Below are positions 10,019-22,212 of a stretch of 64,000 nt of DNA, one piece after another. The DNA comes from Megalobrama amblycephala. Its lineage: Eukaryota; Chordata; Actinopteri; Cypriniformes; Xenocyprididae. The notes under the pieces are model-generated. The model did no database searches, was not told the origin of the DNA, and worked only from the letters and a program-made list of their open reading frames with translations. The DNA lies in NCBI RefSeq assembly GCF_018812025.1, contig NC_063054.1, positions 40,187,396 to 40,251,395 on the forward strand, in the 5' to 3' direction. Made by a program: the position numbers and the translations under genes. How positions within the stretch are numbered: the stretch's first letter is position 1; every line of letters starts with the position of its first letter.

Positions 10019-11598
10019 CAACTTTTCAATGTATTTGATCATGCTAATAAGTGCACTGGACTCTCTTGCTGTTGGGAATAGAGACACATCGATTATAGAT
10101 CAAAGTTCCCCTTCTGGACTAAATTAATAAAAAAGATTATCAATTTGATGGAATTTGAAGCATCTTTAAATGTACAGTGTAATCTTACATATTTGAATTC
10201 AAAGATGGCGTTTGCAAAGTTTCTATGGGAAAGTTCTACTTTTAAATTAAAACTTCAAAGACTTCAGGTTCAGATTTTTAAAGTGAGATCCCAGAGAACT
10301 GACTGAACTCAGCTGAGCTCTCCATGTGCGCATGTTTGTGATGCATGTTTTTTCATCTCGACCATTTTCATCCTGTCATCACACACAGATATCCTCTGGA
10401 TTCATAATTCATTATTTGCGTTTGTTTGTATTTTAAAAGAGCTCAAGGTTTTGGAATTATGGGAATATTATGACGTCACGACACTAAGATTCCTTTATGG
10501 AGAAACAATTTTTTAAAAATCCATGTATTTAGATGTTTTCCTATAGTGTATCTATGATATTGTATGACTACAATAGTAGTTTCTGTGTCTCTGGTGTTGG
10601 TTGTTAAATGTTTTCTTTATTTCTTTCTATTTCTGTTATTCTTAATAATTATTGATATGTTCTAATTTTGTTGTACCATACTGTAAACCGAATGCTCAAA
10701 TGCAAAAAATGCATTTATTTTCAAAAAGTTTTTTGTATAACTTTTATCCCATTGTAATGCCATCCTTAAGGTTTGCTTTTCCTTTCTCCTTTCTTTTTCT
10801 TTAATTTTGTTTAATATTTTTTTAACTATACTACATTTTTTGTAAGATGTGTTAATTATGAGGAATGTGTTAATTATGTTTTGTGTATTTGTATGTAATC
10901 CCTTGGCAATATTCTTTATGTAATTGTTATTTATGCATTAATAATAAAAATACAACATTTCCTGTCCAAAATAGATACCTTAGGTTTAAAAAAAAATCGT
11001 TTAAATTATAAAGTTTCTTTGAAAGTAATTGGAATGTTGAAGATTATTAAACGTTCTAAACGCTCTTTGGCCTGGAGGTGGCGACATTCCAGAACAGATC
11101 CTCAGTTTTGTGTTCACAGTGATCCAAACTGAGAGAGAACATCGTTTGAAACGTTGAATCAACTTTAAGTTCTTTATCGCGTCCAAAAATCCGTTCAGGC
11201 GTGTCTCTTTTTATCTTAAAATTGGTTATAGTTGCTCTTTAATCACAGGGTACAATAATATGAATGTATAGATTTTATATTCTACTGAACATCTGACGTT
11301 AAACTCAGATCTCACATGAGACGTTTTTGGCTGGTTCCCCTTTCTGAGTCATGTGTTTTGAAGTGATTTCAGTGGGAGAGATGTTGTAATTCTGCTGATC
11401 CAGAACGTCTTTCTGTGTGGTTGTGTTCTGAACCTGAACGTCTCCACGTAAAGTCAGATGTCATTTAGTTGTGTGTGGACGCACCTGAGCGCTCTAAGCT
11501 TTCTCGAGGGCTCTTCTGTAGACAAACATCTTCACAAAACATCTGCTTACCTCAGCAATATTACGAAAGAAGCGAATTTAACTTCGTCCTGACATCCT
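10019..11598. other. Intergenic AT-rich DNA, no gene seen
   Basis: Low-complexity T-rich stretches at 10600-10960; otherwise unique. No exon, RNA gene or complete transposon recognised. Confidence 0.5.
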
Positions 11599-11602
11599 TT
11601 AA

Positions 11603-14070
11603 AGGGTTAGTACACCCAAAAATAAAAATTATGTTATTAATTACTCACCCTCGTGCTGTTCCACACCCGTAAGACCTTCAGAACACGAATGAAGATATTT
11701 TTCATGAAATCCGATATATGACGCGTCCATAGGCAGCAATATAATCACCACTTTCAAGGTCCAGAAAGGCACTAAAGACATCGTTAAAACAGTCCAGTTG
11801 ACTGCAGTGGTTCAACCTTAATTTTATGAAGCAAAAACAAAACAAAAATAATGACTTTATTCAACAATATCTTCTCTTCTGTGTAATTCTCATACATTGT
11901 TTATGTTCAGCGCTTCCAGGTTCTACATCAGAACACAGACTCATTATTGATTATTTGATTGACAATGACAATTTGACAATTTGATTGATAATGCCGAAAC
12001 CGCCATTTTGTCGGACAAAAGTTTTGTAGATTAACGTCAACAGACTTGAACTTGAAAAAATGGTTGAAACAACAAAACTTCTGATGTTAATGCATGTTTA
12101 TTTGATGCTATAAATGAGATGTTCGGTTCATGAGCCGCTTGAGCTGAGGAGCTACAGCAATCTGACACGACACATTAAAGGTGCAATATGTAAGATTTTT
12201 GCAGTAAAATATCCAAAAACCACTACATCAGTGTTATATATTTTGTTCACTTGAGTAGCCTACTTACAATATCCCAAATGTTTCCAACTATTTGTAAATC
12301 GTGAGAAAATTGCAATTTTAACCAAGGCTTGTATGACGTTTTATTTTGTAAAAAACATGGAAACATCAAAGATGCTTTAATATATTACATTTTTTAATAG
12401 ACAAGGGAACAACTGTTTGATTACATTTATAGACAGAAAACTAATCATTGTTATATAGCTCAACACGTTTAGTTTTATTGTTTAAATCTAATTTTCTTGA
12501 GTACCATGCTTTACCATGCCTCAGAGAAAAAACACTGTTTTGTGAAGTATAACATAGCATAATCAGACGCACTTTTATTTTTAGTAATAGTAATACAGCA
12601 TTTTCTCCATCATACGTTTTAAAATTAATTGCATGCCATTTATCAACACAAGCCATCCAGCATTTATTAATATGATATTCTAAAATCGATCTATCTTACT
12701 GCAGTGTGCAACAGTGTCTCACAGCAGCAACCGAGTGAACACACAATGTTATAACATTATAACATTTTCAACACTCTCAAATGTATCTAATATGATAAAC
12801 AGAGCTGTGTTACCTCATACTCATGACCGGAAAAGCGGAAGCGGCGCCGGCGACTGTGGCATAATAAGTCCCGCTGCTCGTGAGGCGTGTGTTGATCAAT
12901 CGCTCCAGCTCCTCGTTCAGCTCCCACAACACTCGGTCCTGCTCTGCTTCATACTACAGTAACGTTAACAATCGCATCCATGAACATGATTTCTTCCCGA
13001 GTCCTATCCCAATTGTTTCCACCGGCTGTGATGTGAAGACCACATGTCCCAAGATTCCACGCTCACTGCATTCTTTCGTGTCAGAAAATATTTAATTGCA
13101 TTTTAAACAGTATGTTTCCTCATAACGCATATGGTGTATCCTGAATGTTTGTGTTTTACTACGTCACTGTGGATATTATTAAAAATAAATAATTAGGCTA
13201 ATTTGTAAAGATATATTGGTAATGTCGAGATGTCGGTTATATTAAACATGTAAACTTTATTTTTATATAAGTTGTACATATTATAATATGTAATTAACCT
13301 AAATATAACATATTTAAGATTTATGTATATTTTATAAGGAAAGAAAAACAGGAACAAACGTAATAAACATGCATTGTGCACATGCACAAGCAAATCTTTG
13401 GAGTTTTGTAGCAAAATAAAATCGATCTTCTTTTAAATTTCCTTTAGTTTTTGGAAAGACACGCAGTAAATATAGCCTACATTTAGCGATAAAAGGAAAA
13501 AAAGAATAAAATAAAATAAAAAGAATATTTACATGAGAACTTGCCGTCATCAAGCTACGCCTTTGTTTTGAATAGGCCTCTAGCGACCTCTAGCGGACAG
13601 AAATGTTACATATTTAAAGAGCCACAAATTAACATTAAAAGTAACCTGCTCTGTCTTGTCTGTTGACGCGTTGTCAGTGTCCACTTTGCTCTGCGATGTA
13701 TTTTTCAATGATTTTCGCGTGAGATCGGCATGGCTTGTGGCACATAGCAACAGTAACTAAAGGGGGCGGGTCTTTGCGAATGGTCAGTTACGCAGAAGAG
13801 AAGATATTGTTGGATAAGGTTGTTATTTATTTTTTATTTTTTTTGCACAAAAATGTATTATAGTTGCTCCAGAAATTTAAGGTTGAACCACGGTAGACAA
13901 CACATGGACTATTTTAACAATGTCTTTAGGCTAATACCTTTCTGGACATTGAAAGTGGTGGTTAAATTGCTAATTTGTGTTCTGAAGATGAACGAAGGTC
14001 TTACGGGTGTGGAACGATATGAGGGTGAGTAATTAATGACATTCTTTTCAATTTTGGATGAACTAACCCT
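11603..14070. mobile_element. Palindromic TTAA MITE split by a later insertion
   Basis: Left arm from AGGGTTAGTACACCC (11603, after TTAA 11599-11602) to about 11880; right arm from about 13810 to GGATGAACTAACCCT (14070, before TTAA 14071-14074). The arms are mutually inverted: CTTTCAAGGTCCAGAAAGGC near 11752 against CCTTTCTGGACATTGAAAGT near 13938. Same family as 46407-46881, 52774-53536 and 58669-59442, which are 0.5-0.8 kb, so about 1.7 kb was inserted. Part of the insert is another element starting AGGTGCAATATGTAAG at 12179 after TTAA (12175-12178) and ending near 13613 (TTACATATT, terminal bases lost). Confidence 0.78.
13069..13548. repeat. Duplicated 480-bp segment, copy 1
   Basis: From GCATTCTTTCGTGTCAGAAA through GAATATTTACATGAGAACTT; repeated at 16100-16571 in the same orientation with small indels. 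It lies inside the insert of the composite element above, so it is probably part of a dispersed element. Confidence 0.85.
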
Positions 14071-14236
14071 TTAATTGCAGTGGAGTGTTGACATAGATGC
14101 ATAAATAGGCCTTATCATTAAAAACGGCCAGTTATGCAAAAATTGAAATAAAAATATAACCCAAATGAAGCAAATAACTTATGAAGTGAAATAAATGTTA
14201 GCTGCATCTATCTATTTATTTATCTATCTATCTATT

Positions 14237-15045
14237 GGATTAGGATCTGGGGAATTTGGAGGCCAGGGCAACACCTTGAACTCTTCATCATGTTCCTCAA
14301 ACCATTCCTGATCAATGTGTGCAGTGTGACAGGGTGCATTATCCTGCTGAAAGAGTCCACTTCCACCAGGAACACCGTTGTCATGAAGGGCTGTACCTGG
14401 TCTGCAACAATGTTAGGTGGCACGTGTCAAATATACGTCCACATGGATGGCCGGACCCAGAGTTTCCCAGCAGAACATTGTCCAGAGGCTGGCTTGTTGT
14501 CATCCCAACTGATCCTGGCACCATCACTTCCCCAGGTAAACGGCACACACGTACACTGCCGTCCATGTGAAGTAAAAGAAAATGGGACTCATGCTCGTGT
14601 GCCCATTGTAGGTGCTTTCGACGGTGGACAAGGGACGGGTCATCATAGGCATTCTGATTGGTCTACAGCACTACAGCCCCATACGCAGCAGATACACTGT
14701 GTGTTTGTGACACATTCCTCCCATAAACATCATTAAAATTTGTTGGCTCAGTCCAGACGGGATAGTCTTCACTTCCCTTGTGCATCGATGAGTCTTGGTC
14801 GCCGGTTTGTGGTTTGTCCCTCATTGGACACTGTTGGTATATTCTCAACACTGCTGACCGGCAGAAACACACATGCGTTGCCGTTTCAGAGATACTCTGG
14901 CACCTTGCCATAACAATTTGGCCCTTGTCATGGTTTATTTACCATCTAATCTATCCAGACCTTAATATGTGGCCTTGTTAGGGGATGATCAGTGATATTC
15001 ACTTCACCTGCTGGTCATAATGTTTTGGCTCATCAGTGTACATAT
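14237..15045 (-). pseudogene. Decayed Tc1/mariner transposase remnant
   Basis: Read on the - strand, the region gives broken fragments of a Tc1-like DDE transposase: a piece with DGSVRVCRLPGEVM near 14560-14520, then NIVADQV, and a decayed form of the catalytic-core motif at about 14330 (DSFSRIMHPVTLHT where QDNAPCHT would be expected in another frame), with frameshifts and stops throughout. The piece near 14660-14910 matches the DNA-binding half. The terminal-repeat-like GGTCATAATGTTTTGGCTCATCAG lies near 15011-15034; the other end has been replaced by a CTAT repeat at 14205-14236. No function expected. Confidence 0.82.
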
Positions 15046-15159
15046 ACACTAATTCATTAGCATACAAAATTTCTAAACATAAACACTGTAGACTATAGCT
15101 ATCTAAATGAGGACATGCAATAGACATCCACTGTTTTTAATTCAATTTAATATGGATTA

Positions 15160-15510
15160 AAGTAAACCCAGACAGCAAACTTTAAAAAGGGGACTGGTTT
15201 GATGGGGTGATATGGGTCCGCTGTGGGGAAGCCAGGTGGTCTGAACCAAGTCTTTAAAGTGGGCAGAGTGGGTCGCCTCTTCAAACGCTGCAGGAGCTCA
15301 GCTGCCTGGCCTACTGCTCTTCTCATTTAAACCCAAGAGAGAGAGAAAGAGAGATTTGCTGCTTTAGGTGAGGGGGAAGAGGCAGGACAAAGAGAGAGAG
15401 AGAGAGAGAGAAGGTGGGTAGGTATGTGAGAAAGAACCGATGGAAAGCTCAGCTGAAGAGGGGGAGGAGATTAGAGGTCAGATGTGAATTCAACAGAGAA
15501 CATGGCCTAA
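15160..15510. promoter_or_regulatory. Unique GC-richer intergenic block, candidate regulatory DNA
   Basis: Between nkx2.2 and nkx2.4, clearly less AT-rich than its surroundings and free of recognised transposons. It contains AGGTGGTCTG (partial GLI-like), CTTTAAAG, E-box-like CAGCTG and a GA run at 15391-15411. No open frame of interest. Regulatory role is inference from position and composition. Confidence 0.3.
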
Positions 15511-16099
15511 AAACCCCATGTTTTGTCTTGGATATATTTGGACTGGGGGAAAAATGTGTGCTACTGTGAATAATTTATAGTATATATATTCTATATATAT
15601 TGGCAGACAAGAAAAGATGAACATATATATGTTCATAATACATGCTATATATATTGGACAACAACCTTATAGCTCAATTTACTTTGACAAAATACAATTA
15701 TTTGACATAAAATACACATTGCTACAATGCAGAGAAATACAATACAATGAAAGCGTTGTAAAAATCACGATTATCACAAATGAATTCATCAGCACAATGA
15801 TTCTTTTTTTTCTTTTTTATATGAAAACCTGCAAATCGTGTTTTTGGTGTTGTTTATAGTGTTTCGATGTGCAGGTAACTTGATACCTTCTGGCACAGAA
15901 AAAGGTTTCATGAAATGTTCATTTCTAATTCACGTGACAAGCTTAAAGGGGCAATGATCACAGCTTTTTTTTTTTTTTTTTTACTGAAAAAGCTAATAAT
16001 CATCCAAAAATCATGTATTATTTGATTGAAACATAAATACATATAATATATATGTTACAGTGCTTAAAAAACTATATATATATGGCTCAGGTTTTTATG
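15511..16099. other. AT-rich intergenic DNA, no gene seen
   Basis: TATATA-rich and homopolymer-rich sequence (T run near 15965-15982). Nothing coding. Confidence 0.5.
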
Positions 16100-16571
16100 C
16101 ATTCTTTCGTGTCAGAAAATATTTAATTGCTATGCATTTTAAAAAGTATGTTGCCTCATAACGCATATGGTGTATTTTGAGTGTTTGTGTTTTACTACGT
16201 AACTGTGGATATTATTAAAAATAAATAATTAGGCTAATTTGTAAAGATATATTGGTAATGTCGAGATGTCGAGAAAAAAAAAAAACGTTCAGGGGATATA
16301 TTTGGTTATATTAAACATGTAAACTTTATTTTTATATAAGTTGTACATATTGTAATTTATAATATGTAATTAACCTATATATTACATATTTAAGATTTAC
16401 ATATTTTTTATAAGGAAAGAAAAACACGAATAAACGTAATAAACTGTGCACATGCAAAAGCAAATTAAATTTCCTTTAGTTTTTGGAAAGACACGCAGTA
16501 AATATAGCCTACATTTAGCGATAAAGGGAAAAAAGAATAAAATAAAATAAAAAGAATATTTACATGAGAAC
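16100..16571. repeat. Duplicated 480-bp segment, copy 2
   Basis: Same orientation as 13069-13548. Differs by a short A-run insertion near 16274-16285, about 20 extra bases near 16350 and loss of about 40 bp near 16460. Confidence 0.85.
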
Positions 16572-16579
16572 TTTGGCCT

Positions 16580-17099
16580 CTTCCCCAAACTGAAGCTGAA
16601 ATTGATAGGATAAAAGTCCTCTATTGTCTTGACATATTTTTGATTCCCATTCACTTCAGATAAAATAATAGAAAAGAGAAGTTTGATATATTGTTTTTCA
16701 TTTCTATTTCGTTAGATTTTTGTTTGAAAGCGTTTGAGTCATTTAATTTTTTTACATAAGCATGTTTACGCAAATGATGATGAACAGTTTAGAAATAAAA
16801 ATAAGTATCTTTAAAGTATATACATTTTTATAATTAATAAGACATGAAAAATAAAATAAGCATAGGCCTATACAATTCAGTTCGAATCTTTATTAAGTCA
16901 AATCTGTTCGTGGAGCTCATGAAGAAATATGTAAAGGTATTAAAACAGTTAGGCTAATGATTTTTATCATCATTCATTCAGACCTCACCTCATTTCACAT
17001 CACTGCAGGGAATTATCTTTTTAACTTACACATTTTCATAAACGCAATTCCATTCAAATGCAACGGCAAACTGATTAGATGCATGTATTTCCACACAGC
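16580..17099. other. AT-rich intergenic DNA, nothing recognised
   Basis: No exon, RNA gene or complete transposon. Confidence 0.45.
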
Positions 17100-18380
17100 C
17101 AGAGGCTTTCTGTCTAACTATTAGCATCATTTCAGTCCTTCAATAACATTAATTGCGGGAGACTGCAGAAGAAAGGCTGTTTAAGTGCTCTGTCACTTGC
17201 GTTGGACCTTTCACCTCATCACAGGCTGGAATGCGTCCTCGAGAGCGCCACGGTGCCACATGTACACCTGGAGATTCACCAGGACAAAATAAAGAAGATT
17301 AAACAAAGAAGGTCTCGTGGTTGCGTGCTTTCCGATTGGACCTCTGAGCCACAAACATCCAACAACTGTTTAATGAGTTCATGAAACCTTTAATACAGGT
17401 GGTTTGACATATTTGAAATACTAAAACTTATCAACATAAACAAAGTAATAATATAGGCAATAAAATAATGTCTGCATGCTTGTATTTTACGCAATCGATT
17501 AAAATCTGTTCTTTGTTGTTTTGGAAGGCCTGCTAAATTCCAGTTCGCTTTTTCACACCAAAGTCATCTAAAATGTAACTCGCTGTATCCCTGTGCTGCA
17601 CAAGTTTAAATGTAGAAACTCGTATGATTTATTTGCATCATTGCATTGCACTGCGCGCCACGCGCTCCTCTCACCCGTTCCAAATGTTTCATGACATTTT
17701 TTTTTGGAAATAATGCAACTGTTTCAAGACTTGTATTTTCAGTGGCGTTATAAACATGAATTGTTTTGCATTTTCCCTCCCTGTGGACGACTAAATAAAA
17801 ATATCCCCTTCAGTTCTATATCTTGCCTGACGCGGCCAGAGAAAAATCAGGAATATTCGTCCGTTTTCAAAAAAACGTTTTCAGTGTTTAATTGTCTCTT
17901 CCATATGGACTCATTTGAATCACAAGAACGCGCCAAAGTTAAGACCTTATCAAACAAAAACAGCCGGAATTTAAATGATCAAGAAGGAACTCGAATAAAC
18001 GCATTTGTGGATCCAGTAAAACATGCTTTGATTTTATGATTTCACAGACAATTTCTTATTTAATTATAAAACACTAAACTAGCACATATCGATTGATTAC
18101 CTGGCATATTTTGTGCGCTTTCATTTCCAACTTCTGCCTTTGACTCCTCAGGCAAAAAAAATGCAGGAAATATAGGAATAATTTAGAAACTTTCCTTCAC
18201 TCGCTCTTTTTTAACACAAAAACACAAATTGCACGTTTCTCTCTGCGGACTGTGGAGCTGGAAACACACGGCTGTGTTTTGTGCTGTTGGCCATGCCCTC
18301 TGACTTCATATTCTACAGGGGTAAGGGGTCCTCAATTTGCATACTGAAAAATACCACACTTATAGGCACGAATTTGAAAT
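17100..18380. promoter_or_regulatory. Transposon-free flank of nkx2.4, candidate regulatory DNA
   Basis: About 1.3 kb with no recognisable repeat, unusual for this window. Sub-blocks 17160-17390, 17630-18010 and 18235-18345 have mixed composition and many transcription-factor-like cores: ATTTGCAT octamer near 17631, TTTAAGTG (NK2-type) near 17179, CACTTG near 17192. The 111-codon open frame 17704-18039 has no recognisable domain, and its codon content looks like random AT-rich DNA. Regulation of nkx2.4 is inferred only from position. Confidence 0.3.
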
Positions 18381-18959
18381 ATACGATGATATCTTCTTGT
18401 AAGTAACGCAAATAGGCCTACGCGTAAGCAATAATTTACTAAACCGGTAGTTTCAGATTAGTTTTAAGAGTTTATAAAGTTTTATACTTGTGTATAGATT
18501 AAAAAGAAACAATTTAGACTTTTTCCATTTAAACTAAACGCCAATTCGGTTTTGCTTCGGTTTAATTAGAACGCACAGAGTTGCAGTTTATATTGATGGT
18601 TTTAATTATTTCAAACCAAATGAATATCACATTCTTCTGATTTTTAGCACAGACCGTGAAAGTGCAAATGTAGAATAAGCTTTGACATCATACATGTCAA
18701 ACTGAGCTCTCAAGTTTGTATAAAGAGAAATCTCCGATCATGTTTGGAGGAGAATTCAGATTGTGAGCGCCACTTATCATAATGCGAAAGCTCGGATAGA
18801 TTGATGTAAAAAAGCTGACGCCACTTGGAAGCTCAAAATGATACAAATTTGCTTTATGCTGGCATTCTTTGTGTATCTTTTGCTCCGCGAGTATTTTCTT
18901 CAATTACTAGGATGTCAATGGCTCGTTTGGCTCGTTGCTCCGCCCCTCGCGTTTGTCGT

Positions 18960-19141
18960 AAAGCAGCAGTCTGACGGGAATAAGGCAGAAATAAGAGCGT
19001 CCAGGACTCGCCTCTTTCTCCAGGGCGCACACTCGGACCTCAGAGAACGCGGTTACGCACGGAGGACACTTGGCGTCTGGCGGTTGCGCGCACATCCACG
19101 GGCTTGTGGCAGCTTCAGCAAACTCGCTCGCGGGCTGAACC
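18960..19141 (+). promoter_or_regulatory. nkx2.4 core promoter and 5' UTR region
   Basis: Sharp rise in GC and CpG content up to the start codon; no TATA box. Open frames on either strand here do not resemble proteins and reflect the GC content. Confidence 0.4.
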
Positions 19142-19484
19142 ATGTCCTTTAGCCCCAAACATTCAACTCCTTTCTCAGTGAGCGATATTTTGAGCCCGAT
19201 CGAGGAGACCTTCAAGAAGTTTGCAGCTATGGAGAGCAGCGCGAGCCTGGCGTCTCCTCTGTACAGACAGACTCAGGTGTCTCAGGCGAACCTGCAGCAG
19301 CACAGCATGAGCCATAACACCTACCACATGCCGCACTCTCAGTTCTCGCACAGCGCCATGGGAGGATACTGCAACGGGACTATCGGCGCCATGGGAGACC
19401 TGCCGTCCTACCAGGAGAGCATGAGGAACGGCGCGACGGCGACGGCTTGGTACGGCTCGAACCCGGAGCCGAGATACCCGACAA
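19142..19484 (+). CDS. nkx2.4a: nkx2.4 exon 1
   Basis: Residues 1-114 plus one base; ends CCG ACA A before the strong donor GTGAGT at 19485. Contains the TN motif and a Ser/His/Met-rich linker. Confidence 0.94.
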
Positions 19485-20858
19485 GTGAGTCAGATGAAAA
19501 GGATAATTCATTCTGTACCTTAACTGATGAAATGGACTATTTATTCTGTAAATCTTAACTGGTAAATATCAATGAAAAACAGGCATGTTTTTAAGGTTTT
19601 TGCCGTTTACAATTAGCACCTCTTTAATTCTCAAAGAGAAAAAAAAAAAAAAACATTATTTGTTTACATTCTGTCAAGCTGTCAGATTAATGAGGCTTAT
19701 GGAAATGGCTTGTATTTCATATATATATAATATATAATTATATATAATGCATTGCATGCAGAAACCATGAAATAAACATAGATAGATAGATAGACAGATA
19801 GTAAACATGATATTTCGGAGCTGTGACTATTATTAAGAGTAGGAAATAATATTTCACGTTTAATTCTAGCCGTTTCTTTCTAATAATTTGTGGAATTTAG
19901 AGCCATTTCTGAGTAAAAAAAAAAAAAAAAAAAAAGAAGTAAATCCTACAGCATTTTTTCCAATGTAAATAGATAGAAATACATATACAATTTCCTTTAA
20001 TTAATTTCTCTTTTCGGCTTTGCACTTTTAAATCTCTTTGTTTAATTCTAATTTTTATTTCCATTCTGTTGATTTAATTTATAATAGGCCTACATATGTG
20101 GACGTATATTTCCCGTAAAACACTCATTGCTAGGCCTATATGCTATAGAATATAATGATTTATTTTTATAGCCTATCAATGAATTAAAATAGCCTGATTT
20201 TAGTTTCATAGTAAATAATAGGCGTTTATGAGTTGTCTACGCGTCAATACTAATATTAATCTGCTTCTTCTCTCAAGTCTCCAGGTTTATGGGTCCCTCA
20301 GCGGGCATGAACATGGGAACATTATCGGGCATGGATGCAAGTAAATCTATGGTGACTTTACACGCGGCGCCGCGGAGGAAACGGCGCGTGCTCTTCTCTC
20401 AAGCGCAGGTGTACGAGCTGGAGCGGCGGTTTAAGCAGCAGAAATATCTCTCGGCACCGGAGAGGGAACATTTGGCCAGCATGATTCACCTGACCCCGAC
20501 CCAGGTCAAGATCTGGTTCCAGAATCACAGATATAAAATGAAGCGCCAGGCGAAGGATAAAGCGTCCCATCAGCCGGACACCGGAAACCTGTGCGCGCAA
20601 CAGTCGCCGAGGCGCGTGGCAGTGCCCGTGCTCGTTAAGGACGGTAAACCGTGTCAGAACGGGTCCAGCACGCCGACGCCCGTCCATCAGCAGGTGCAGA
20701 ACGTGATGGGCAGTGAGACTTTAGCTTCAGCCGAGGATCTGGAGGAAATGTCGCCCAGTCCTCCTCTGATGAACAGCCTCTCTCAGACTGACGCCGCGCT
20801 CATCGAGTACACGAGCAGCATGGTGAGCTCCAACCTGCTGTACGGCAGAACATGGTGA
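19142..20858 (+). CDS. nkx2.4a: Nkx2.4 homeodomain transcription factor, probably nkx2.4a
   Basis: Exons 19142-19484 and 20278-20858 join in phase 1 and give 307 residues. The start [20 protein letters not shown] contains the TN motif. The segment across the splice, [16 protein letters not shown], matches the conserved Nkx2.1/Nkx2.4 junction and fixes the acceptor at TCTCAAG (20271-20277). The homeodomain spans about residues 147-206, with [16 protein letters not shown] and Tyr54. The NK2-specific domain [20 protein letters not shown] follows, and the protein ends LLYGRTW, the Nkx2.1/2.4 C-terminus. Family role: hypothalamus and forebrain specification. Position next to nkx2.2 and xrn2 supports nkx2.4 over nkx2.1; the a/b label is inferred from pairing with the diverged nkx2.2. 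It converges on xrn2 with 1354 bp between stop codons. Confidence 0.95.
20278..20858 (+). CDS. nkx2.4a: nkx2.4 exon 2 (homeodomain)
   Basis: Acceptor AAG at 20275-20277; stop TGA at 20856-20858. A second AG at 20283-20284 (TCTCCAG) would put the exon out of frame with exon 1, so it is not used. Encodes homeodomain, NK2-specific domain and C-terminus. Confidence 0.94.
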
Positions 20859-21193
20859 CATCTCACCTCACCAGAGAAACGGATCAATATGTGAATTTCC
20901 ACAGACCTTTTTTTTTTTAAAAATAATTTTTAAACAGCACTCGTCTGATGCAGGACCCTCATGTGAATTGTATGGATTGTAACTCTAAATCATTATTGAA
21001 TGAAAAGCTTCACGCGGATGAGTGCGCGCGCGTGTGTGTGTGTGATGAAGACTAGTTTAGTGTGATGCCATTAATCCGACATCGTTTTTGTTGCTTTGTA
21101 AAATACAAGCTGTAGATGAAATGTTTTGTGTAAATATCTAACACTGGACAAAGAATGCTTTCTTGAAGTCTTTTGTAAGTTTAAAAGGAAAAC

Positions 21194-21199
21194 AATAAA
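21194..21199 (+). other. Candidate nkx2.4 polyadenylation signal
   Basis: AATAAA 336 bp after the stop codon, in GGAAAACAATAAATATGAG context; first canonical signal downstream. Confidence 0.6.
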
Positions 21200-21672
21200 T
21201 ATGAGTGCTGCAAATATGAAAGAAATCACTGGAAGTGTAAAACCTTTTATTTTGGTTCCTCAAAAAGCAAATCAAGAGACAATTGTCCGCGTTATTTTTA
21301 TTTAAAATACTAGTTAAAAAAACCCTGATAACATTTGTTGTAAATTAGACCAATGAAATCTCATTGATTACACTAAATATAACTGCAGAAATAAGATTTA
21401 GATTTAAAATACACATTTTTAATACATTAACATGAATTCGCATTTTAGTTTGCTATCAATCTTGCGACATCAAAATAATTTCTCAATCTACAGCAAGATT
21501 TTTTTACCGTTCATTTTATTAAACATTTAAGAAACAAAGTACATAAAATTAAAATAGTTTTAAATTGTATATTGACCTTTGTGTTTTGCGTTGCTAAATC
21601 AAATCTGATTTTTCTCGATCCAAAAGAAATTATAATCGAACAGGTCAAAAATTAAAACAGAAAGTGCAGCTT

Positions 21673-21678
21673 TTTATT
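21673..21678 (-). other. Candidate xrn2 polyadenylation signal
   Basis: AATAAA on the - strand (TTTTAATAAAAAGCTGCAC), about 535 nt after the xrn2 stop. Other AATAAA-like matches lie further on near 21515 and 21297. The 3' UTRs of xrn2 and nkx2.4 converge here and may nearly touch. Confidence 0.4.
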
Positions 21679-21946
21679 AAAATAGGAGCAGATTTACTCG
21701 TCATTGTCATATAGTCCATTTGACTCGGTTGTATTCATGTTTAATCAATTAATTCAATTTAAACAGACTCTCAAAATGTCGATCTGCATCTATAACTGCC
21801 AAGAGATGAGCTATGAATATTAATTTAAAGATTAAAATGCTCTACAAAAACTGACTCTGCTCACCACAGATATGAATTAGGAGTTTATAAATAGAGCTAC
21901 ATTAAAATAAAAATTAAAATTGAGAATCTAATGAATGCCTAATAAA

Positions 21947-21956
<10 letters not shown>

Positions 21957-21999
<43 letters not shown>
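21957..21999. repeat. (AC)n microsatellite in xrn2 3' UTR region
   Basis: About 43 bp of uninterrupted AC between the xrn2 stop and its candidate polyadenylation signal, so probably transcribed as GU. Confidence 0.95.
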
Positions 22000-22002
<3 letters not shown>

Positions 22003-22212
22003 CAGATCAAACTCAGCAGTCTTGTCTCTTATGTGTATTTCACAAGTTTTACAGGCATATTCTTAAAAATCAGTACATAAGAACATTTTGTCAGTAAAAC
22101 AAGAAAAAAAAAACAAAACGAGAAAACCTTTACAAATCAACAGCCCAAAAAAGACAATGTTTGCTTGGAATAGAAAATAAGAATTTTTTTTCCCCCTCAT
22201 ATAAGACAGAGT

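Noticed and set aside
17704..18039. 111-codon + strand open frame
   Set aside because: No recognisable domain, no splice or promoter context, AT-driven composition; kept only as part of a candidate regulatory flank.
18838..19215. Open frames on both strands overlapping the nkx2.4 start
   Set aside because: They run across the 5' UTR and exon 1 in other frames and do not resemble proteins.
20283..20284. Alternative AG acceptor of nkx2.4 exon 2
   Set aside because: It would break the frame with exon 1 and lose the conserved ISRFMGPS junction.
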